This document shows, piece after piece, positions 8,643 to 18,441 of a DNA stretch of 61,944 nt (positions are counted from its first letter, which is position 1; the number at the start of each line of letters is the position of its first letter). Source of the stretch: Clostridia bacterium (GTDB lineage Bacteria > Bacillota > Clostridia > Oscillospirales > CAG-272); contig JAFVUF010000013.1 of NCBI GenBank assembly GCA_017502875.1, positions 1 to 61,944 on the forward strand. Direction: 5' to 3'. Under the pieces are notes generated by a model. The model was not told the origin of the DNA, did no database searches, and saw only the letters and a list, made by a program, of their open reading frames with translations. The position numbers were made by a program, and so were the translations under genes.

Positions 8643-9454
8643 CAGCCCTTACCTCCGTTCTTTTCCTTACTGCTCTCCCCGCTTCTTCTGAGCTGTATAA
8701 GCAGCATAAGAAGGAAAATTATAGCCATCATAAGCGTAAACAGGGCGTATACGTCGGGCGTTACCTTCTTTTTGGTCATCGTATAAATATATATCGGCAG
8801 AGTCTGGAAATCTATGCCCGACGTAAAAAGGCTTATTACGAAGTCGTCAAGCGACATAGTAAACGCCATCATCGCTCCCGTAATGATTCCCGGAAGTATC
8901 TGGTGAAGCTCCACCTTGAAAAAGGCTTGAAGCTGCGTGCAGCCGAGGTCCATAGCGGCTTCCGGCAGATGCTTATCCATCTGGCGAAGCTTAGGCATTA
9001 CCGAAAGGATAACGTACGGAAGGTTAAAGGTGGTATGGGCTATAAGCATAGTCCAAAACGAAAGACTGTTCGTTAAATGCAACATTCCGCCAACAAACAC
9101 GAAAAGAAGCATCATAGAGATACCCGTAACTATTTCGGGATTCATCATCGGAACGTTAGTTAAGGAATTGACAGCGCCCTTTACGTACTTATTCTTCATT
9201 TTGTGCATACCCACTGCCGCAAGCGTACCGATAACGGTAGCGAGAGCCGCTGAGCATACGGCAAGAATAAGCGTATTACGCAATGCTACAAAGGCGTCCG
9301 CGTTTGAAAAAAGCTCTCCGTACCAACGCAAAGAAAATCCGCCGAAGCTACCCGTACTGTTGTCCTTATTGAATGAAAACAGCACAAGTATCATCATAGG
9401 AACGTAAAGGATACCGAAAATCAGTATCATAAAGGCTCTGGAAAGCGCTTTCAT
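8642..9454 (-). CDS. potC: Polyamine ABC transporter permease PotC
   Basis: 270 residues with six predicted membrane helices. The EAA-type cytoplasmic loop EAAMDLGCTQLQAFFKVELHQILPG (about residues 166-190) contacts the ATPase PotA. It forms the channel with PotB. Its ATG overlaps the potB stop as ATGA, which indicates translational coupling. Confidence 0.9.
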   Translation of the reverse strand: MKALSRAFMILIFGILYVPMMILVLFSFNKDNSTGSFGGFSLRWYGELFSNADAFVALRNTLILAVCSAALATVIGTLAAVGMHKMKNKYVKGAVNSLTNVPMMNPEIVTGISMMLLFVFVGGMLHLTNSLSFWTMLIAHTTFNLPYVILSVMPKLRQMDKHLPEAAMDLGCTQLQAFFKVELHQILPGIITGAMMAFTMSLDDFVISLFTSGIDFQTLPIYIYTMTKKKVTPDVYALFTLMMAIIFLLMLLIQLRRSGESSKEKNGGKG

Positions 9455-10323
9455 ATGATAACACCTCCCTTATCGTCGTCATCGGAAAACTTATTCATAA
9501 CCGTTACGGAAATAAGTATAAGTATCATCATAACAAGCGAAATAGCCGCGCCTACGTTTCTGGTGGCGGGGTTATTTATCTGTCTCTCTATGGTATCTCC
9601 GATAAGCTCCTTTGTGCCTCCGCCGAGCTTCTGGGATATATAGAACGTGCTTATAGACGGCACGAATACCATAGTAATTCCCGAAACTATTCCCGGAACG
9701 GAAAGCGGCAGCGTAACCTTGAAGTGAGCCGAAAGCCTGTTACAGCCAAGGTCGTACGCGGCTTCGATAAGTCTTGTGTCCTGCTTGGTCATTACCGAGT
9801 ATATGGGAAGCACCATATACGGAAAGAAATCGTACACCATTCCGAAAATGACCGCGCCCGCAGTGCCGATTATATGAAGCTCAGGCAGACCGACGGCGCT
9901 CAAAAGTCCGTTTATGATACCACCGTCGTCAAGTATAGCCATAAGCGAGTAGGTTCTTATAAGCAAGTTCATCCACATAGGTATCATCAAAAGCATTATA
10001 AGTAACCCCTGTCTTTTCGCGGAGGCTCTCGATATGGCAAACGCGAGAGGATATCCGATTAAAAGACATATCGCGGTTGCGATAAGCGCGTAGCATACGC
10101 TCGTTAAGAACGTTCCCGCGTGCTGAGAAAGCGCCGCGATATTAGCAAAGGTGAAATCTCCCTTTATGTCGGTAAACGCATAGTATACAACGAATATAAG
10201 AGGAAGCACCACGAAAAGCGCAAGCCATACCATATGCGGAACCGCGGCTATCTCGGAGAATATCGGAAGCTTTACTCTTTTTCTTTCGGGAGGGGGAACG
10301 GCTTCTGCTATGTTTTTATTCAT
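9451..10323 (-). CDS. potB: Polyamine ABC transporter permease PotB
   Basis: 290 residues with six membrane helices and the EAA loop [26 protein letters not shown] choose the ATG at 10323 (MNKNIAEAV) rather than one at 10359, because GAGGAGGAGAG lies just upstream. This leaves only an 8-base overlap with the potA stop. The N-terminus has a basic PPPERKRVK stretch before the first helix. Confidence 0.88.
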   Translation of the reverse strand: MNKNIAEAVPPPERKRVKLPIFSEIAAVPHMVWLALFVVLPLIFVVYYAFTDIKGDFTFANIAALSQHAGTFLTSVCYALIATAICLLIGYPLAFAISRASAKRQGLLIMLLMIPMWMNLLIRTYSLMAILDDGGIINGLLSAVGLPELHIIGTAGAVIFGMVYDFFPYMVLPIYSVMTKQDTRLIEAAYDLGCNRLSAHFKVTLPLSVPGIVSGITMVFVPSISTFYISQKLGGGTKELIGDTIERQINNPATRNVGAAISLVMMILILISVTVMNKFSDDDDKGGVII

Positions 10324-11443
10324 CCTCGCTCTCCTCCTCGGTATCCGAAATATGCTCAAACTCGTCTGAGAAGGTCGAATAGTCTCCGAACATACCGGAG
10401 TATTCGGACTTCTTCATAACGTGGATAGCGTCGGGTTCTATATAAACTCCGACCTCGGAATCAGGCTCAACGTAATCCGTTGCCTGTATCATCCACTTAA
10501 ATCCCTTTATGTCGCAGATTATCTCGTAATAATCGCCCTTAAAGGTAAGCTGAGTGATTTTACCCCTGAGCATTCCCTTCTCAAGCGGAACTATATCTAT
10601 GTCCTCGGGACGAACAACTATATCGACAGGCTCATTCTTATCAAAGCCCTTATCAAGACAGTCGAAAACGTGGCCCGCAAACTTTGCCTTATAATCGGAA
10701 AGCATAACTCCGTCAAGAATATTACTCTCGCCTATGAAGTCCGCAACGAATGCGTTTACAGGCTCGTTATATATGTCAGTCGGAGTGCCTATCTGCTGAA
10801 TCCTTCCGTTTGCCATAACGACAACGGTATCGGACATAGACAGCGCCTCCTCCTGATCGTGCGTAACGAATATAAACGTTATTCCCGTCAGATGCTGAAT
10901 ATTTTTAAGCTCGTTCTGCATATCCTTACGGAGCTTTAAATCAAGCGCGCCGAGAGGCTCGTCAAGCAGCAGCACCTTAGGTCTGTTTACCAAAGCGCGC
11001 GCGATAGCGACTCTCTGCTGCTGACCGCCGGAGAGCTTTTCGGTGCTTCTTTTCTCAAAGCCGCTGAGGTTTACCATTTTAAGAGCTTCCTTTACTCTAT
11101 CCGAAATCTCCTGCTCAGGACATTTCTTCTGGCGCAGACCGAACGCTATATTCTCATAAACGTTAAGATGGGGGAAAAGCGCGTATTTCTGAAAAACCGT
11201 ATTAAGCTCACGCTTATACGGCGGTACGTCATTTATTCTTACACCGTCAAAATATACGTCTCCCGAATCGGGAGTCTCAAAGCCCGCTATTATGCGGAGC
11301 ATAGTAGTTTTGCCGCAACCTGAGGGTCCGAGCAGGGTGACAAACTCGTTGTCGTGAATATCAAGACTGATTTCACTTAGCACCTGTTCACCGTTAAATT
11401 CCTTTGAAATAGCTTTAAGCTCAACTATTTTGTTTTTGTTCAT
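10316..11443 (-). CDS. potA: Polyamine ABC transporter ATPase PotA
   Basis: 375 residues. Walker A is GPSGCGKTT (about residue 39), the signature is LSGGQQQRV (about 137) and Walker B is [12 protein letters not shown]. The switch His is in [10 protein letters not shown], and a C-terminal TOBE-like domain (about 275-345) ends in an acidic tail (EEESEDE). It drives polyamine import. As the first gene of potABCD it follows a promoter and a leader of about 180 nt. Confidence 0.92.
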   Translation of the reverse strand: MNKNKIVELKAISKEFNGEQVLSEISLDIHDNEFVTLLGPSGCGKTTMLRIIAGFETPDSGDVYFDGVRINDVPPYKRELNTVFQKYALFPHLNVYENIAFGLRQKKCPEQEISDRVKEALKMVNLSGFEKRSTEKLSGGQQQRVAIARALVNRPKVLLLDEPLGALDLKLRKDMQNELKNIQHLTGITFIFVTHDQEEALSMSDTVVVMANGRIQQIGTPTDIYNEPVNAFVADFIGESNILDGVMLSDYKAKFAGHVFDCLDKGFDKNEPVDIVVRPEDIDIVPLEKGMLRGKITQLTFKGDYYEIICDIKGFKWMIQATDYVEPDSEVGVYIEPDAIHVMKKSEYSGMFGDYSTFSDEFEHISDTEEESEDE

Positions 11444-11632
11444 TTTCTTCTCCTGTTTTTAAACGTAAATTTAAAGGGTTAATCTCCTGCGAGAAAAAAA
11501 CACCGTGTAAATTATCAAGATGACAGATTACAGGTTAAAACAAATCGCGCAGGCTTTAGCGCAGAAAAGCGCGTAAAGGAATTAAGGGTAAAACTAAGGA
11601 CATTCCTCCCTTACTATAAAGAAATTACAAAT

Positions 11633-11661
11633 ATTATAACAAAAACTTTCCATTATTGCAA
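11633..11661 (-). promoter_or_regulatory. Promoter of potABCD
   Basis: Minus strand: -35 TTGCAA (11656-11661), 17-bp spacer, -10 TATAAT (11633-11638). The leader 11444-11626 has no ORF with a ribosome site. A regulatory role is possible but I see no known riboswitch. Confidence 0.7.
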
Positions 11662-11701
11662 TAGTTTTTTCGAAATACTTTACAACTTTTTTCCCGGGAA
11701 A

Positions 11702-11742
11702 TAAAAAAATTGACCCGTAACCGAGAATTCTCGGTTACGGGT
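11702..11742 (-). terminator. Terminator of the azlD operon
   Basis: The perfect hairpin ACCCGTAACCGAG/CTCGGTTACGGGT (11713-11742) is followed on the minus strand by a run of seven T. Confidence 0.85.
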
Positions 11743-11747
11743 GCTGT

Positions 11748-12056
11748 CTAAGGCAACATTACCAAAATATAATCAACCGCCACAGCCGCTATAACACAGA
11801 CGACCACGGGACATTTGAAATACGCAAGCAGCGCCGCTACCGCGCCGCCCGCAAGCCCGTAATACGCCTTATCTCCAACGGAATTAAGTATACCGGGGAA
11901 TATAAGCGCCGCCATCGCGGTATACGGAATAAGCCTCAAAAACTTCTCCGTCTTTTTTCCTATTTTTATCTTGCCGATTATAAACGACGGTAACATTCTG
12001 GGAACATATGTAACAAGCGCCATCAAAACGACAAGAAGCACTATTTCAAGTCTCAT
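11748..12056 (-). CDS. azlD: AzlD-family branched-chain amino acid exporter subunit
   Basis: 102 residues with three to four membrane helices; AzlD hallmarks are TYVPRMLPSF near residue 18 and the RLIPYTAMAALIFPGIL segment. AzlC and AzlD together export branched-chain amino acids and analogues such as azaleucine. Its start overlaps the azlC stop by 4 bp (ATGA). It is the last gene of the operon and is followed by a strong terminator. Confidence 0.88.
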   Translation of the reverse strand: MRLEIVLLVVLMALVTYVPRMLPSFIIGKIKIGKKTEKFLRLIPYTAMAALIFPGILNSVGDKAYYGLAGGAVAALLAYFKCPVVVCVIAAVAVDYILVMLP

Positions 12057-12820
12057 ACCGCTTCCTCCGTTTCGGCAGGCAAGTTATCGCCGATTTCGGA
12101 GCTACGGGTTTTACCGTCGGCATTTTTATCTCCGTCAAGGTCAACGAAAAATACACCGACAAACGCACCCGCAAGTGTTGAAACGATAAGGCTGTACGAT
12201 GGCTGTATAAAAACCGAAAGCAAGGTGTTTAGCGCCGCAGTTCCGACGACAAGAGCCAAAAGTCTCAGGTTTCTTTTAATACCCGGAACGATAAGACCTA
12301 TAAACATCGCGTAAAGCGATATACCGAGACTCGCGGAAAGCGACTTTGGAAGCATATTGGCGGCAAGAGCGCCTATGGCCGTTCCCGCTACCCACGCAAG
12401 ATAATGCGTTACGCCAAGCGAGGCGAAAAACCAGAATGAGCACCTCTTTTTTTCTGAGGTTATAACAGCAAAGGATTCATCGGTAACGAAAAATCCGAGA
12501 AAAAGTCGTTTAAAAACGCCGAGCCTCTCGGTTTTTTCAAATATACAGGTGCTCATTATCACGTGGCGTAGGTTCATCATAAAGGTCGCGAGAACTATCG
12601 CTACAAGGACAGCGCCCTGCTTATACATCTCTACCGCCATCATTTCGCTCGCGCCCGCAAATACGCAAACAGACATAAGAACGGTTTCAAGCGCATTTAA
12701 GCCCGCGCCCTTCGCCATTATCGCGTAAGCTATGCCTACGGGTATAAATCCGAGAACTATCGGGATTGCCGCCTTGGCGCCGTAAAGCATCTCAGCGCCG
12801 ATACCGTTCTTATTACTCAT
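12053..12820 (-). CDS. azlC: AzlC-family branched-chain amino acid permease
   Basis: 255 residues. Multi-pass membrane protein with the AzlC signature IPIVLGFIPVGIAYAIMA (about residues 15-32), CVFAGASEMMAVE and FMMNLRHVIMS. It pairs with AzlD. The C-terminal 30 residues are acidic and hydrophilic. The start overlaps the end of the ybaK-like gene by 8 bases, implying coupled translation. Confidence 0.88.
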   Translation of the reverse strand: MSNKNGIGAEMLYGAKAAIPIVLGFIPVGIAYAIMAKGAGLNALETVLMSVCVFAGASEMMAVEMYKQGAVLVAIVLATFMMNLRHVIMSTCIFEKTERLGVFKRLFLGFFVTDESFAVITSEKKRCSFWFFASLGVTHYLAWVAGTAIGALAANMLPKSLSASLGISLYAMFIGLIVPGIKRNLRLLALVVGTAALNTLLSVFIQPSYSLIVSTLAGAFVGVFFVDLDGDKNADGKTRSSEIGDNLPAETEEAV

Positions 12821-13292
12821 TTTCGCGCCAGCCCTTTGCTACGTCAACCCATCTTTCGACCCTTCCAAGCCTGAAAAGCTCGTCGCAGGTCATCTTGACA
12901 GCCGAATGTGAGCTTCCCGCGGCAGGATAAAAGTAATCAAAGCGTTTAAGAGAGACGTCCGCATAAACCTTAACGCCCTCCTTAACCGCAAACGGACAGA
13001 CTCCGCCCGGCGCGTGTCCTGTTTTTTCCTCCACCTCATCAAAGGCTATCATCTTAGCCTTTTCGAGAAACTCCTCTTTAAAGCGCTTATTATCTACCTT
13101 GGCTTCACCCGACATAACAATAAGCGCAACGCCCTCCGCCGTGTCAAAGGAAAGAGTTTTCGCTATTCTCTTTTCCTCGCAGCCTATCGCCTCAGCGGCA
13201 AGGGCAACCGTTGCCGTTTCCGCCTCGAATTCTATGACCTCTCGCTCAAAGCCGTTTTCCGCGAGATACTTCTTTACGTTTTCTACTGACAT
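12813..13292 (-). CDS. ybaK: YbaK/EbsC-family aminoacyl-tRNA deacylase
   Basis: 159 residues, a single editing domain. KTLSFDTAEGVALIVMSGEAKVD holds the conserved lysine (about residue 46), and TGHAPGGVCPFA is the GxxxGGVxPFG-type loop. It hydrolyses mischarged tRNA, classically Cys-tRNA(Pro), in the cytoplasm. Other members of the superfamily prefer other tRNAs, so the substrate is not certain. The ribosome site is AAGGAAG. Confidence 0.85.
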   Translation of the reverse strand: MSVENVKKYLAENGFEREVIEFEAETATVALAAEAIGCEEKRIAKTLSFDTAEGVALIVMSGEAKVDNKRFKEEFLEKAKMIAFDEVEEKTGHAPGGVCPFAVKEGVKVYADVSLKRFDYFYPAAGSSHSAVKMTCDELFRLGRVERWVDVAKGWRENE

Positions 13293-13295
13293 TTT

Positions 13296-14765
13296 TTACA
13301 TCTTCCTTGCGCCGTGCTGTTTTTTGAATCTGGTTTCTGTAATGGGTGCGAAGCGCACACGCAGCTCCTGCGCAAGCTTATCGGCATATGAGCCCGGCTT
13401 ACCCACAATACTCATTTTGGTAGCGCCCTCGAAAAGCCTACCGCCCACGAACTGTATAGTATCGGGCACATAAACCTCGGTAAGCTCCTTGCAGCCCTCA
13501 AAGCAGAAATTTCCAAGCTCGCAGCAGCCGTCGGGTATTTCTATCCTGCTAAGCTTAGCGCAGCCGTTAAAGCAGTAGTCTGAAAGCGACTCAACGCCCT
13601 CTCCTATAATTACCTCAGTAAGCGCCGAGCAACCCTTGAACGCCGCCTCTCCGACCTTTTTACAGCTTGACGGTATTACCACCCTTTCAAGACTGTAACA
13701 TTCTCCGAATGCGTTATCCTCAATAGCCTCAACGCCCTCGGGAATAATAGCGGTCTTAATCGCGCTCAAATAGAACGTGAAAGACTTTATCACCTTAACT
13801 CCTGACGGGAGCGTTATTTCGGTAGCGGGACAGGATACAAACGCTTCCTTCTCTATTTCCGTTACCGATTCGGGTATTACTACTCTCTCGCAGTTCTTAC
13901 TCTTTTTAAACGCAGCCTCGCCTATTTTGGTTACCCCGTCGGGAATAACGACCTCAACGGAAAGTCCGCTGTATCTTGCAAGCTCTCCGTTTCTGATATC
14001 AAAGTCGTTTTCCGTAAGCTCCCTTGCGTCAATGCTTCTGATGTTATCCTCAAGCAAATCTGCGTGCGTATAGGTTCTCTTTATGTACTCACAGTCCTCT
14101 TTAAACGGAAACAGCATTCTCTGTCGCATAGGCTCCATTGATATCTTTCCGTTATAGACCACCTTCATAAAGTAGCCTGAGCGCTCCATTTCGTAATTAA
14201 CTCTGCCGTCTCCGTCGACCACAACGTCGGTAGAGGGAAGCTCCTTTAACCTTTTTGGGTCATCAAGCCCGAAATTAAGAGAATCAAGCAGCATATCTAC
14301 CGCCTTAATGCTTGAAAAGTTTCCCTTTTCAAGAAGCCTTCTCTTTCCCTGAGTTTTAGCGAAAATGGTTATCAGACCGATTGCCGCGACGCAAGTCAGC
14401 GCGCCGATTATTATCAGGTTTACTATTGCTGACGTGTCGGAAAAGATAAAATATGAAATCGCCGTAAGCGCCGTACCGAACAGAAGCGGGATCATTACGG
14501 ATAAAAAGATTATCGTATTAAGACGCTTATTTGCTCTTCTCTGTACCGCCGCTATCTTGGAAAGACATGCCGCGCAGTACCTACGCCTCAATATTCCGCA
14601 GACACTATCCACGTTTCGTGTATGGACGTCATCGTTATAGTTTTCTTTTAAAAGCTTGGCTTCCGTTACCCAGTAATCCTTTATAAAATCTGCCTTTTTC
14701 CCGCATTTGCAAAGAGAGGTTCTTTTTTCCACGTTAACTGTATTTTCGTTCAAAGCACTATTCAT
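13296..14765 (-). CDS. BspA-like leucine-rich repeat protein with membrane anchor
   Basis: 489 residues. The N-terminus has paired cysteines (CKCGKK, then CGILRRRYCAAC), a possible zinc ribbon. Two membrane helices follow (about 85-130). The C-terminal half consists of LRR_5 repeats of the type VVIPDGVTKIGEAAFKKS, from about residue 270 to 455. No signal peptide is present, so the repeats' side of the membrane is unclear. LRR_5 domains usually bind proteins. It overlaps the upstream gene by 8 bases. Confidence 0.8.
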   Translation of the reverse strand: MNSALNENTVNVEKRTSLCKCGKKADFIKDYWVTEAKLLKENYNDDVHTRNVDSVCGILRRRYCAACLSKIAAVQRRANKRLNTIIFLSVMIPLLFGTALTAISYFIFSDTSAIVNLIIIGALTCVAAIGLITIFAKTQGKRRLLEKGNFSSIKAVDMLLDSLNFGLDDPKRLKELPSTDVVVDGDGRVNYEMERSGYFMKVVYNGKISMEPMRQRMLFPFKEDCEYIKRTYTHADLLEDNIRSIDARELTENDFDIRNGELARYSGLSVEVVIPDGVTKIGEAAFKKSKNCERVVIPESVTEIEKEAFVSCPATEITLPSGVKVIKSFTFYLSAIKTAIIPEGVEAIEDNAFGECYSLERVVIPSSCKKVGEAAFKGCSALTEVIIGEGVESLSDYCFNGCAKLSRIEIPDGCCELGNFCFEGCKELTEVYVPDTIQFVGGRLFEGATKMSIVGKPGSYADKLAQELRVRFAPITETRFKKQHGARKM

Positions 14766-15516
14766 CAGCTTCTACCTCTGTGAGCGCATTCTGCTCATTT
14801 GCGTCTTTCTGACAGCAATCAAAGCTTATACCGTTTTCACGACAGAAATCGGTTATCTTTTCCGTAATTATCTCCTTTGTGTAAGCAAGCCACTCCTCTT
14901 TATCCCCGTTTGCATTAACGAGCCTTGCGAATTTATCTGTGTTTTTTACGTACCTCTTACCGTTTTCACCGTATTTTTCTTCACAGAAATCAAATATAGC
15001 CTGCTCTCTTTCCTCATCGGTAAGAATCGGTAGAACGTAAAACTTATCAGGCTCCTCAAAAAGCTCGGCAGCGAGCATTATCCTTGCGTATTCGGCAGGC
15101 GTATATTCTCTTGCCATAGAAACGCTTCCCCAGACTCTCGCTATACGGAAATAAACCTCTCTAAGCTCGAATACCTCGTTATTTTCCTTACGCATAAACT
15201 GCACGGCTCCTATCGGCTTACCGTTAACGTAATCCACAAGCATATCAAGAGAGGTTATTGGCGTCAGAACGTCGGACGCGGAATTATCATCATTTTCGTC
15301 ATCCTCATCGTCAAAGCCTTCGTCAAGCTCCTCATCACCATCGGTATCAAGATCAGCTTCGTCATTTTCATTGAGCGACTCAAGTATCTCGTCCTCACTT
15401 ACGACCTCTACATCGTCATCAAGATCAAGCTTTTCCTCGACCTCGGTACTCTCCTCTATTATATCAACAGCCTCGTTCTCAGCTTCTTTTTTCTTCTTTT
15501 TTCCAAACCAGAGCAT
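14758..15516 (-). CDS. Acidic protein of unknown function
   Basis: 252 residues starting MLWFGKKKKK. I choose the ATG at 15516 because GGAGG lies 6 bases before it. A lysine-rich start is followed by about 70 residues that are nearly all D/E/N (low complexity). A compact domain (about 85-250) has PIGAVQFMRKENNEVFELREVYF and RIARVWGSVSMAREYTPAEY. I do not recognise the family. It is first in the five-gene minus-strand operon ending at azlD. Confidence 0.65.
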   Translation of the reverse strand: MLWFGKKKKKEAENEAVDIIEESTEVEEKLDLDDDVEVVSEDEILESLNENDEADLDTDGDEELDEGFDDEDDENDDNSASDVLTPITSLDMLVDYVNGKPIGAVQFMRKENNEVFELREVYFRIARVWGSVSMAREYTPAEYARIMLAAELFEEPDKFYVLPILTDEEREQAIFDFCEEKYGENGKRYVKNTDKFARLVNANGDKEEWLAYTKEIITEKITDFCRENGISFDCCQKDANEQNALTEVEADE

Positions 15517-15550
15517 AACGTTCCTCCGAAAACGCAAATAATTTTATTTT

Positions 15551-15578
15551 ATTATATCATAATTTTCAAAAAATTCAA
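15551..15578 (-). promoter_or_regulatory. Promoter of the five-gene operon
   Basis: Minus strand: -35 TTGAAT (15573-15578), 16-bp spacer, extended -10 TGATATAAT (-10 at 15551-15556). Confidence 0.55.
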
Positions 15579-15657
15579 TAGCTTTACAAAATATTTATAA
15601 TCTCACAAAGCATCTATCTGCTCGCCTTACCGTGTGAAATATAAGACTAACACGCTT

Positions 15658-15684
15658 GGATACAAAAAACAAGTCTTTGTATCC
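15658..15684. other. Hairpin in the 15.6-15.9 kb intergenic region
   Basis: GGATACAAA pairs with TTTGTATCC across a 9-base loop. The surrounding 15,579-15,983 region is AT-rich and holds no ORF with a ribosome site. A weak promoter for the next gene lies at 15,914-15,942 (TTGAAG, 17 bp, TGTACT). The role of the hairpin is unknown. Confidence 0.4.
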
Positions 15685-15983
15685 TCATAACCAAACAGTG
15701 TGAATCTATGCATAATATCACAATTATTCACTATTATAGATTTGTTATAAACAATTTATATGTATAGTCATGTGTTTTTTACATATTTTTTTGGTATTCT
15801 TTTCGTTTCCAATCTTTTAATACTTATGCGGTATCAAAAACGCATAAAGTCCTTCATGTGTAAAAGCATCTTAAAAAAATTATTTTTTTTGATAGAACCA
15901 CTTGAAAAAAATGTTGAAGTGTAGTAAAATATATTCTGTACTATGAACAAAACTAAAGACCGTATTCAAATGAAAGGGATAGT

Positions 15984-17468
15984 ATGAAACGCATAGGCTT
16001 CGACAGCGATAAATATATATCGCTCCAATCTGAAAAGATACAGGAGCGTATAGATAGCTTCGGCGGTAAGCTCTACCTTGAGTTCGGCGGTAAGCTCTTT
16101 GACGACTACCACGCATCAAGAGTCCTGCCCGGATTTTGCCCCGACAGCAAAATAAAAATGCTTATGAGCATGAAGGAGAACGCAGAGACTATCATTGTTG
16201 TTTCCGCCTCATCTATTGAGCAGAATAAAATACGCGGCGACCTCGGTATCACCTACGATATGGATACTTTAAGGCTTATAGACGCCTTTGGCGCGGTAGG
16301 TATTACGGTAGGCGGCGTAGTTATCACGCAGTACGCCTCTCAAAGCTCTGTGGACAATTTTATCAAACGTCTTAATAACCTCGGAATAAAGGTCTACCGT
16401 CATTACCCCATAGACGGCTATCCGACTAATATCCCGAAGATTGTAAGTGATGAGGGCTTTGGAAGAAACGAGTACGTTGAGACCTCAAAGCCACTTGTCG
16501 TTGTTACGGCGCCGGGCCCCGGAAGCGGAAAGATGGCTACGTGTCTTTCGCAGCTTTACCACGACCAGAAGCGCGGTATCAAGGCGGGTTACGCTAAATT
16601 CGAGACCTTCCCCGTTTGGAATCTGCCCTTGAAGCACCCTGTTAACATGGCTTATGAGGCGGCAACCGTGGATTTGAACGACGTAAACATGATAGACCCC
16701 TTCTACCTTGATGCGACGGGCACGACATCGGTAAACTACAACAGAGATATCGAAATTTTCCCCGTATTAAAGGCTATCTTCGATAAGATTTACGGCGCGT
16801 GTCCTTACAAATCACCTACGGATATGGGTGTTAACATGGTCGGCCACTGTATTTTTGACGATGACGCGGTCTGCGAGGCGTCTAAAATGGAAATTGTACG
16901 GCGCTACTACGATACGCTTTGCCGCAAGCGCAACGGCTTAGCAGAGGCTGATGAAATATACAAGCTTGAGCTGATAATGAATCAGGTAAACGTAACCACC
17001 GAGTACAGAAAGGTTGTTAAGGCGGCGCTTGACAAGGCGGAAAGCACAGGAGCGCCTGCTGCCGCCATTGAGCTTCCCGACGGCACTTTGGTTACGGGAA
17101 AGACCTCAAAGCTTATGGGTCCTTCCGCCGCGGCGTTACTCAACGCGCTGAAAAAACTTGGCGGACTAAAGGACGACCTTTTGCTGCTTCCTCCCGTAGT
17201 TATCGAGCCTATACAGAAGCTGAAGATAGAAAACCTCGGTAACCACAACCCCCGTCTGCACGCTGACGAGATACTGATAGCGCTTTCAATATCGGCTACC
17301 ACCAACCCAATAGCTGCCATAGCACTTGAACAGCTTCCGAGGCTCAAGGGCTGCGAGGCACACAACACGGTAATGGTCTCCGAGGTTGATAAAAACACCT
17401 ATCGCAAGTTAGGTCTGAATCTTACCTGCGAGCCTGTTCACGCAACAAAAAAGCTTTATCACAAATAA
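15984..17468 (+). CDS. DUF1846 family protein
   Basis: 494 residues, the full family length. The start MKRIGFDSDKYISLQSEKI and the block TAPGPGSGKMATCLSQLYHD (about residues 174-193, phosphate-binding-loop-like) are typical of DUF1846. So are NMAYEAATVDLNDVNMIDPF and the C-terminal NLGNHNPRLHADEILIALSISA. Structures of the family exist but no reaction is established. The start follows GAAAGGGATAGT. It is monocistronic with a terminator. Confidence 0.9.
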   Translation: MKRIGFDSDKYISLQSEKIQERIDSFGGKLYLEFGGKLFDDYHASRVLPGFCPDSKIKMLMSMKENAETIIVVSASSIEQNKIRGDLGITYDMDTLRLIDAFGAVGITVGGVVITQYASQSSVDNFIKRLNNLGIKVYRHYPIDGYPTNIPKIVSDEGFGRNEYVETSKPLVVVTAPGPGSGKMATCLSQLYHDQKRGIKAGYAKFETFPVWNLPLKHPVNMAYEAATVDLNDVNMIDPFYLDATGTTSVNYNRDIEIFPVLKAIFDKIYGACPYKSPTDMGVNMVGHCIFDDDAVCEASKMEIVRRYYDTLCRKRNGLAEADEIYKLELIMNQVNVTTEYRKVVKAALDKAESTGAPAAAIELPDGTLVTGKTSKLMGPSAAALLNALKKLGGLKDDLLLLPPVVIEPIQKLKIENLGNHNPRLHADEILIALSISATTNPIAAIALEQLPRLKGCEAHNTVMVSEVDKNTYRKLGLNLTCEPVHATKKLYHK

Positions 17469-17488
17469 TTAGTAATATAAAAGAACGC

Positions 17489-17520
17489 ACCCCGAAATGC
17501 CATTTTGAGCATTTCGGGGT
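17489..17520 (+). terminator. Terminator of the DUF1846 gene
   Basis: ACCCCGAAATGC pairs with GCATTTCGGGGT, followed by TATTTTAATTTTT. Confidence 0.8.
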
Positions 17521-17719
17521 TATTTTAATTTTTAATTATTAACATCTGTAACGCTTGATTGATATCTCAGCGATACCTTGCCGATTCAGAAGGAACCTTT
17601 CTTTTATTTTATGTTACACTCTCCAAGCCTCAGATAGAATTCTTTTTCATTTTCTATGTTTTTTAGCATATTATACTTTGTCTAAAAATAGATATAATAA
17701 AAAAAGGCGGTGTTTTGTT

Positions 17720-18193
17720 ATGTGGAAAAAGGTTCGTCCCTATATCGTTTCTGTCGCAATAGCTCTCGGCGTTGGCGCGCTCGCTGCTTTCCTCACGCGT
17801 AACAGTATGGATATTTACAGCGAAATAGTTAATCCTCCGCTTGCTCCTCCCGGAATTCTGTTTCCTATTGTATGGAGCGTGCTATACGTACTTATGGGCG
17901 TCAGCTCGGCAAACGTTTACGTTAACCGTAATAAAGATTTCCGAACCGCGGGAAGCGCTCTTACCGTGTATGCGGTGAATCTTATTATGAACTTCACCTG
18001 GAGCATTATATTTTTCGGACTTAGGGCATTTTTAGGCGCTTTTATATGGCTCGTTATACTTCTTGCGGTAATAATTACAATGATTGTGTTTTTCAGAAAA
18101 ATAAGCCCCTTAGCTGCTTATCTGCAAGTCCCCTACGCTCTTTGGGTAACATTTGCGGGATATCTGAATCTTGCTATCTGGATTTTGAACTGA
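17720..18193 (+). CDS. tspO: TspO/MBR family membrane protein
   Basis: 157 residues with five membrane helices, the normal TspO size. Typical motifs are NPPLAPPGILFPIVWSVLYVLMGV (about residues 38-60), NFTWSIIFFGL and PYALWVTFAGYLNLAIW, including the tryptophan-rich tetrapyrrole/cholesterol-binding groove residues. Bacterial TspO proteins bind porphyrins and act in stress responses. The ATG at 17720 is chosen over an upstream start at 17555 because AAGGCGG precedes it and the family starts here. Confidence 0.9.
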   Translation: MWKKVRPYIVSVAIALGVGALAAFLTRNSMDIYSEIVNPPLAPPGILFPIVWSVLYVLMGVSSANVYVNRNKDFRTAGSALTVYAVNLIMNFTWSIIFFGLRAFLGAFIWLVILLAVIITMIVFFRKISPLAAYLQVPYALWVTFAGYLNLAIWILN

Positions 18194-18290
18194 GGCAGAC
18201 ATAAGCGATGGGGCAAAAACCTACATCAGCACCTTTTTTACTATTCACTTTTACCTATCGACAAGTTTCGTAATAGAAGCGTGAAGAAGT

Positions 18291-18326
18291 AAAAATCGAC
18301 AAGCTTCTGACGAAGCTTGCCGATTT
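18291..18326 (-). terminator. Displaced host terminator of tRNA-His
   Basis: A 15-bp stem directly left of the left attachment core. Read on the minus strand it ends in TTTTT. Its only imperfect pair is G-U in minus-strand RNA but A x C in plus-strand RNA, so it is built for the minus strand. I infer that it ended the tRNA-His transcript before the prophage inserted. Confidence 0.7.
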
Positions 18327-18327
18327 A

Positions 18328-18344
18328 TGGGGTGGGTAATGGGA
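18328..18344. repeat. Left attachment core (17 bp)
   Basis: TGGGGTGGGTAATGGGA, identical to 57746-57762. It is the detached 3' end of the tRNA-His gene. Confidence 0.9.
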
Positions 18345-18415
18345 ACTTGTTTTGCACCATATATACGCCAAAAATAACCTATATAGATACAATATATTGT
18401 GATTATCACTATTTG

Positions 18416-18434
18416 TCGGCACATTTTAGGCACA
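18416..18434. repeat. Candidate integrase arm-type site, left
   Basis: TCGGCACATTTTAGGCACA matches 57586-57605 (TCGGCACAATTTTAGGCACA) except for one added base. It lies about 75 bp inside the left core. GGCACA repeats suggest integrase arm binding. Confidence 0.5.
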
Positions 18435-18441
18435 AACTATA

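Noticed and set aside
11444-11626. Riboswitch in the potA leader
   Set aside because: No known aptamer pattern and no terminator/antiterminator pair visible.
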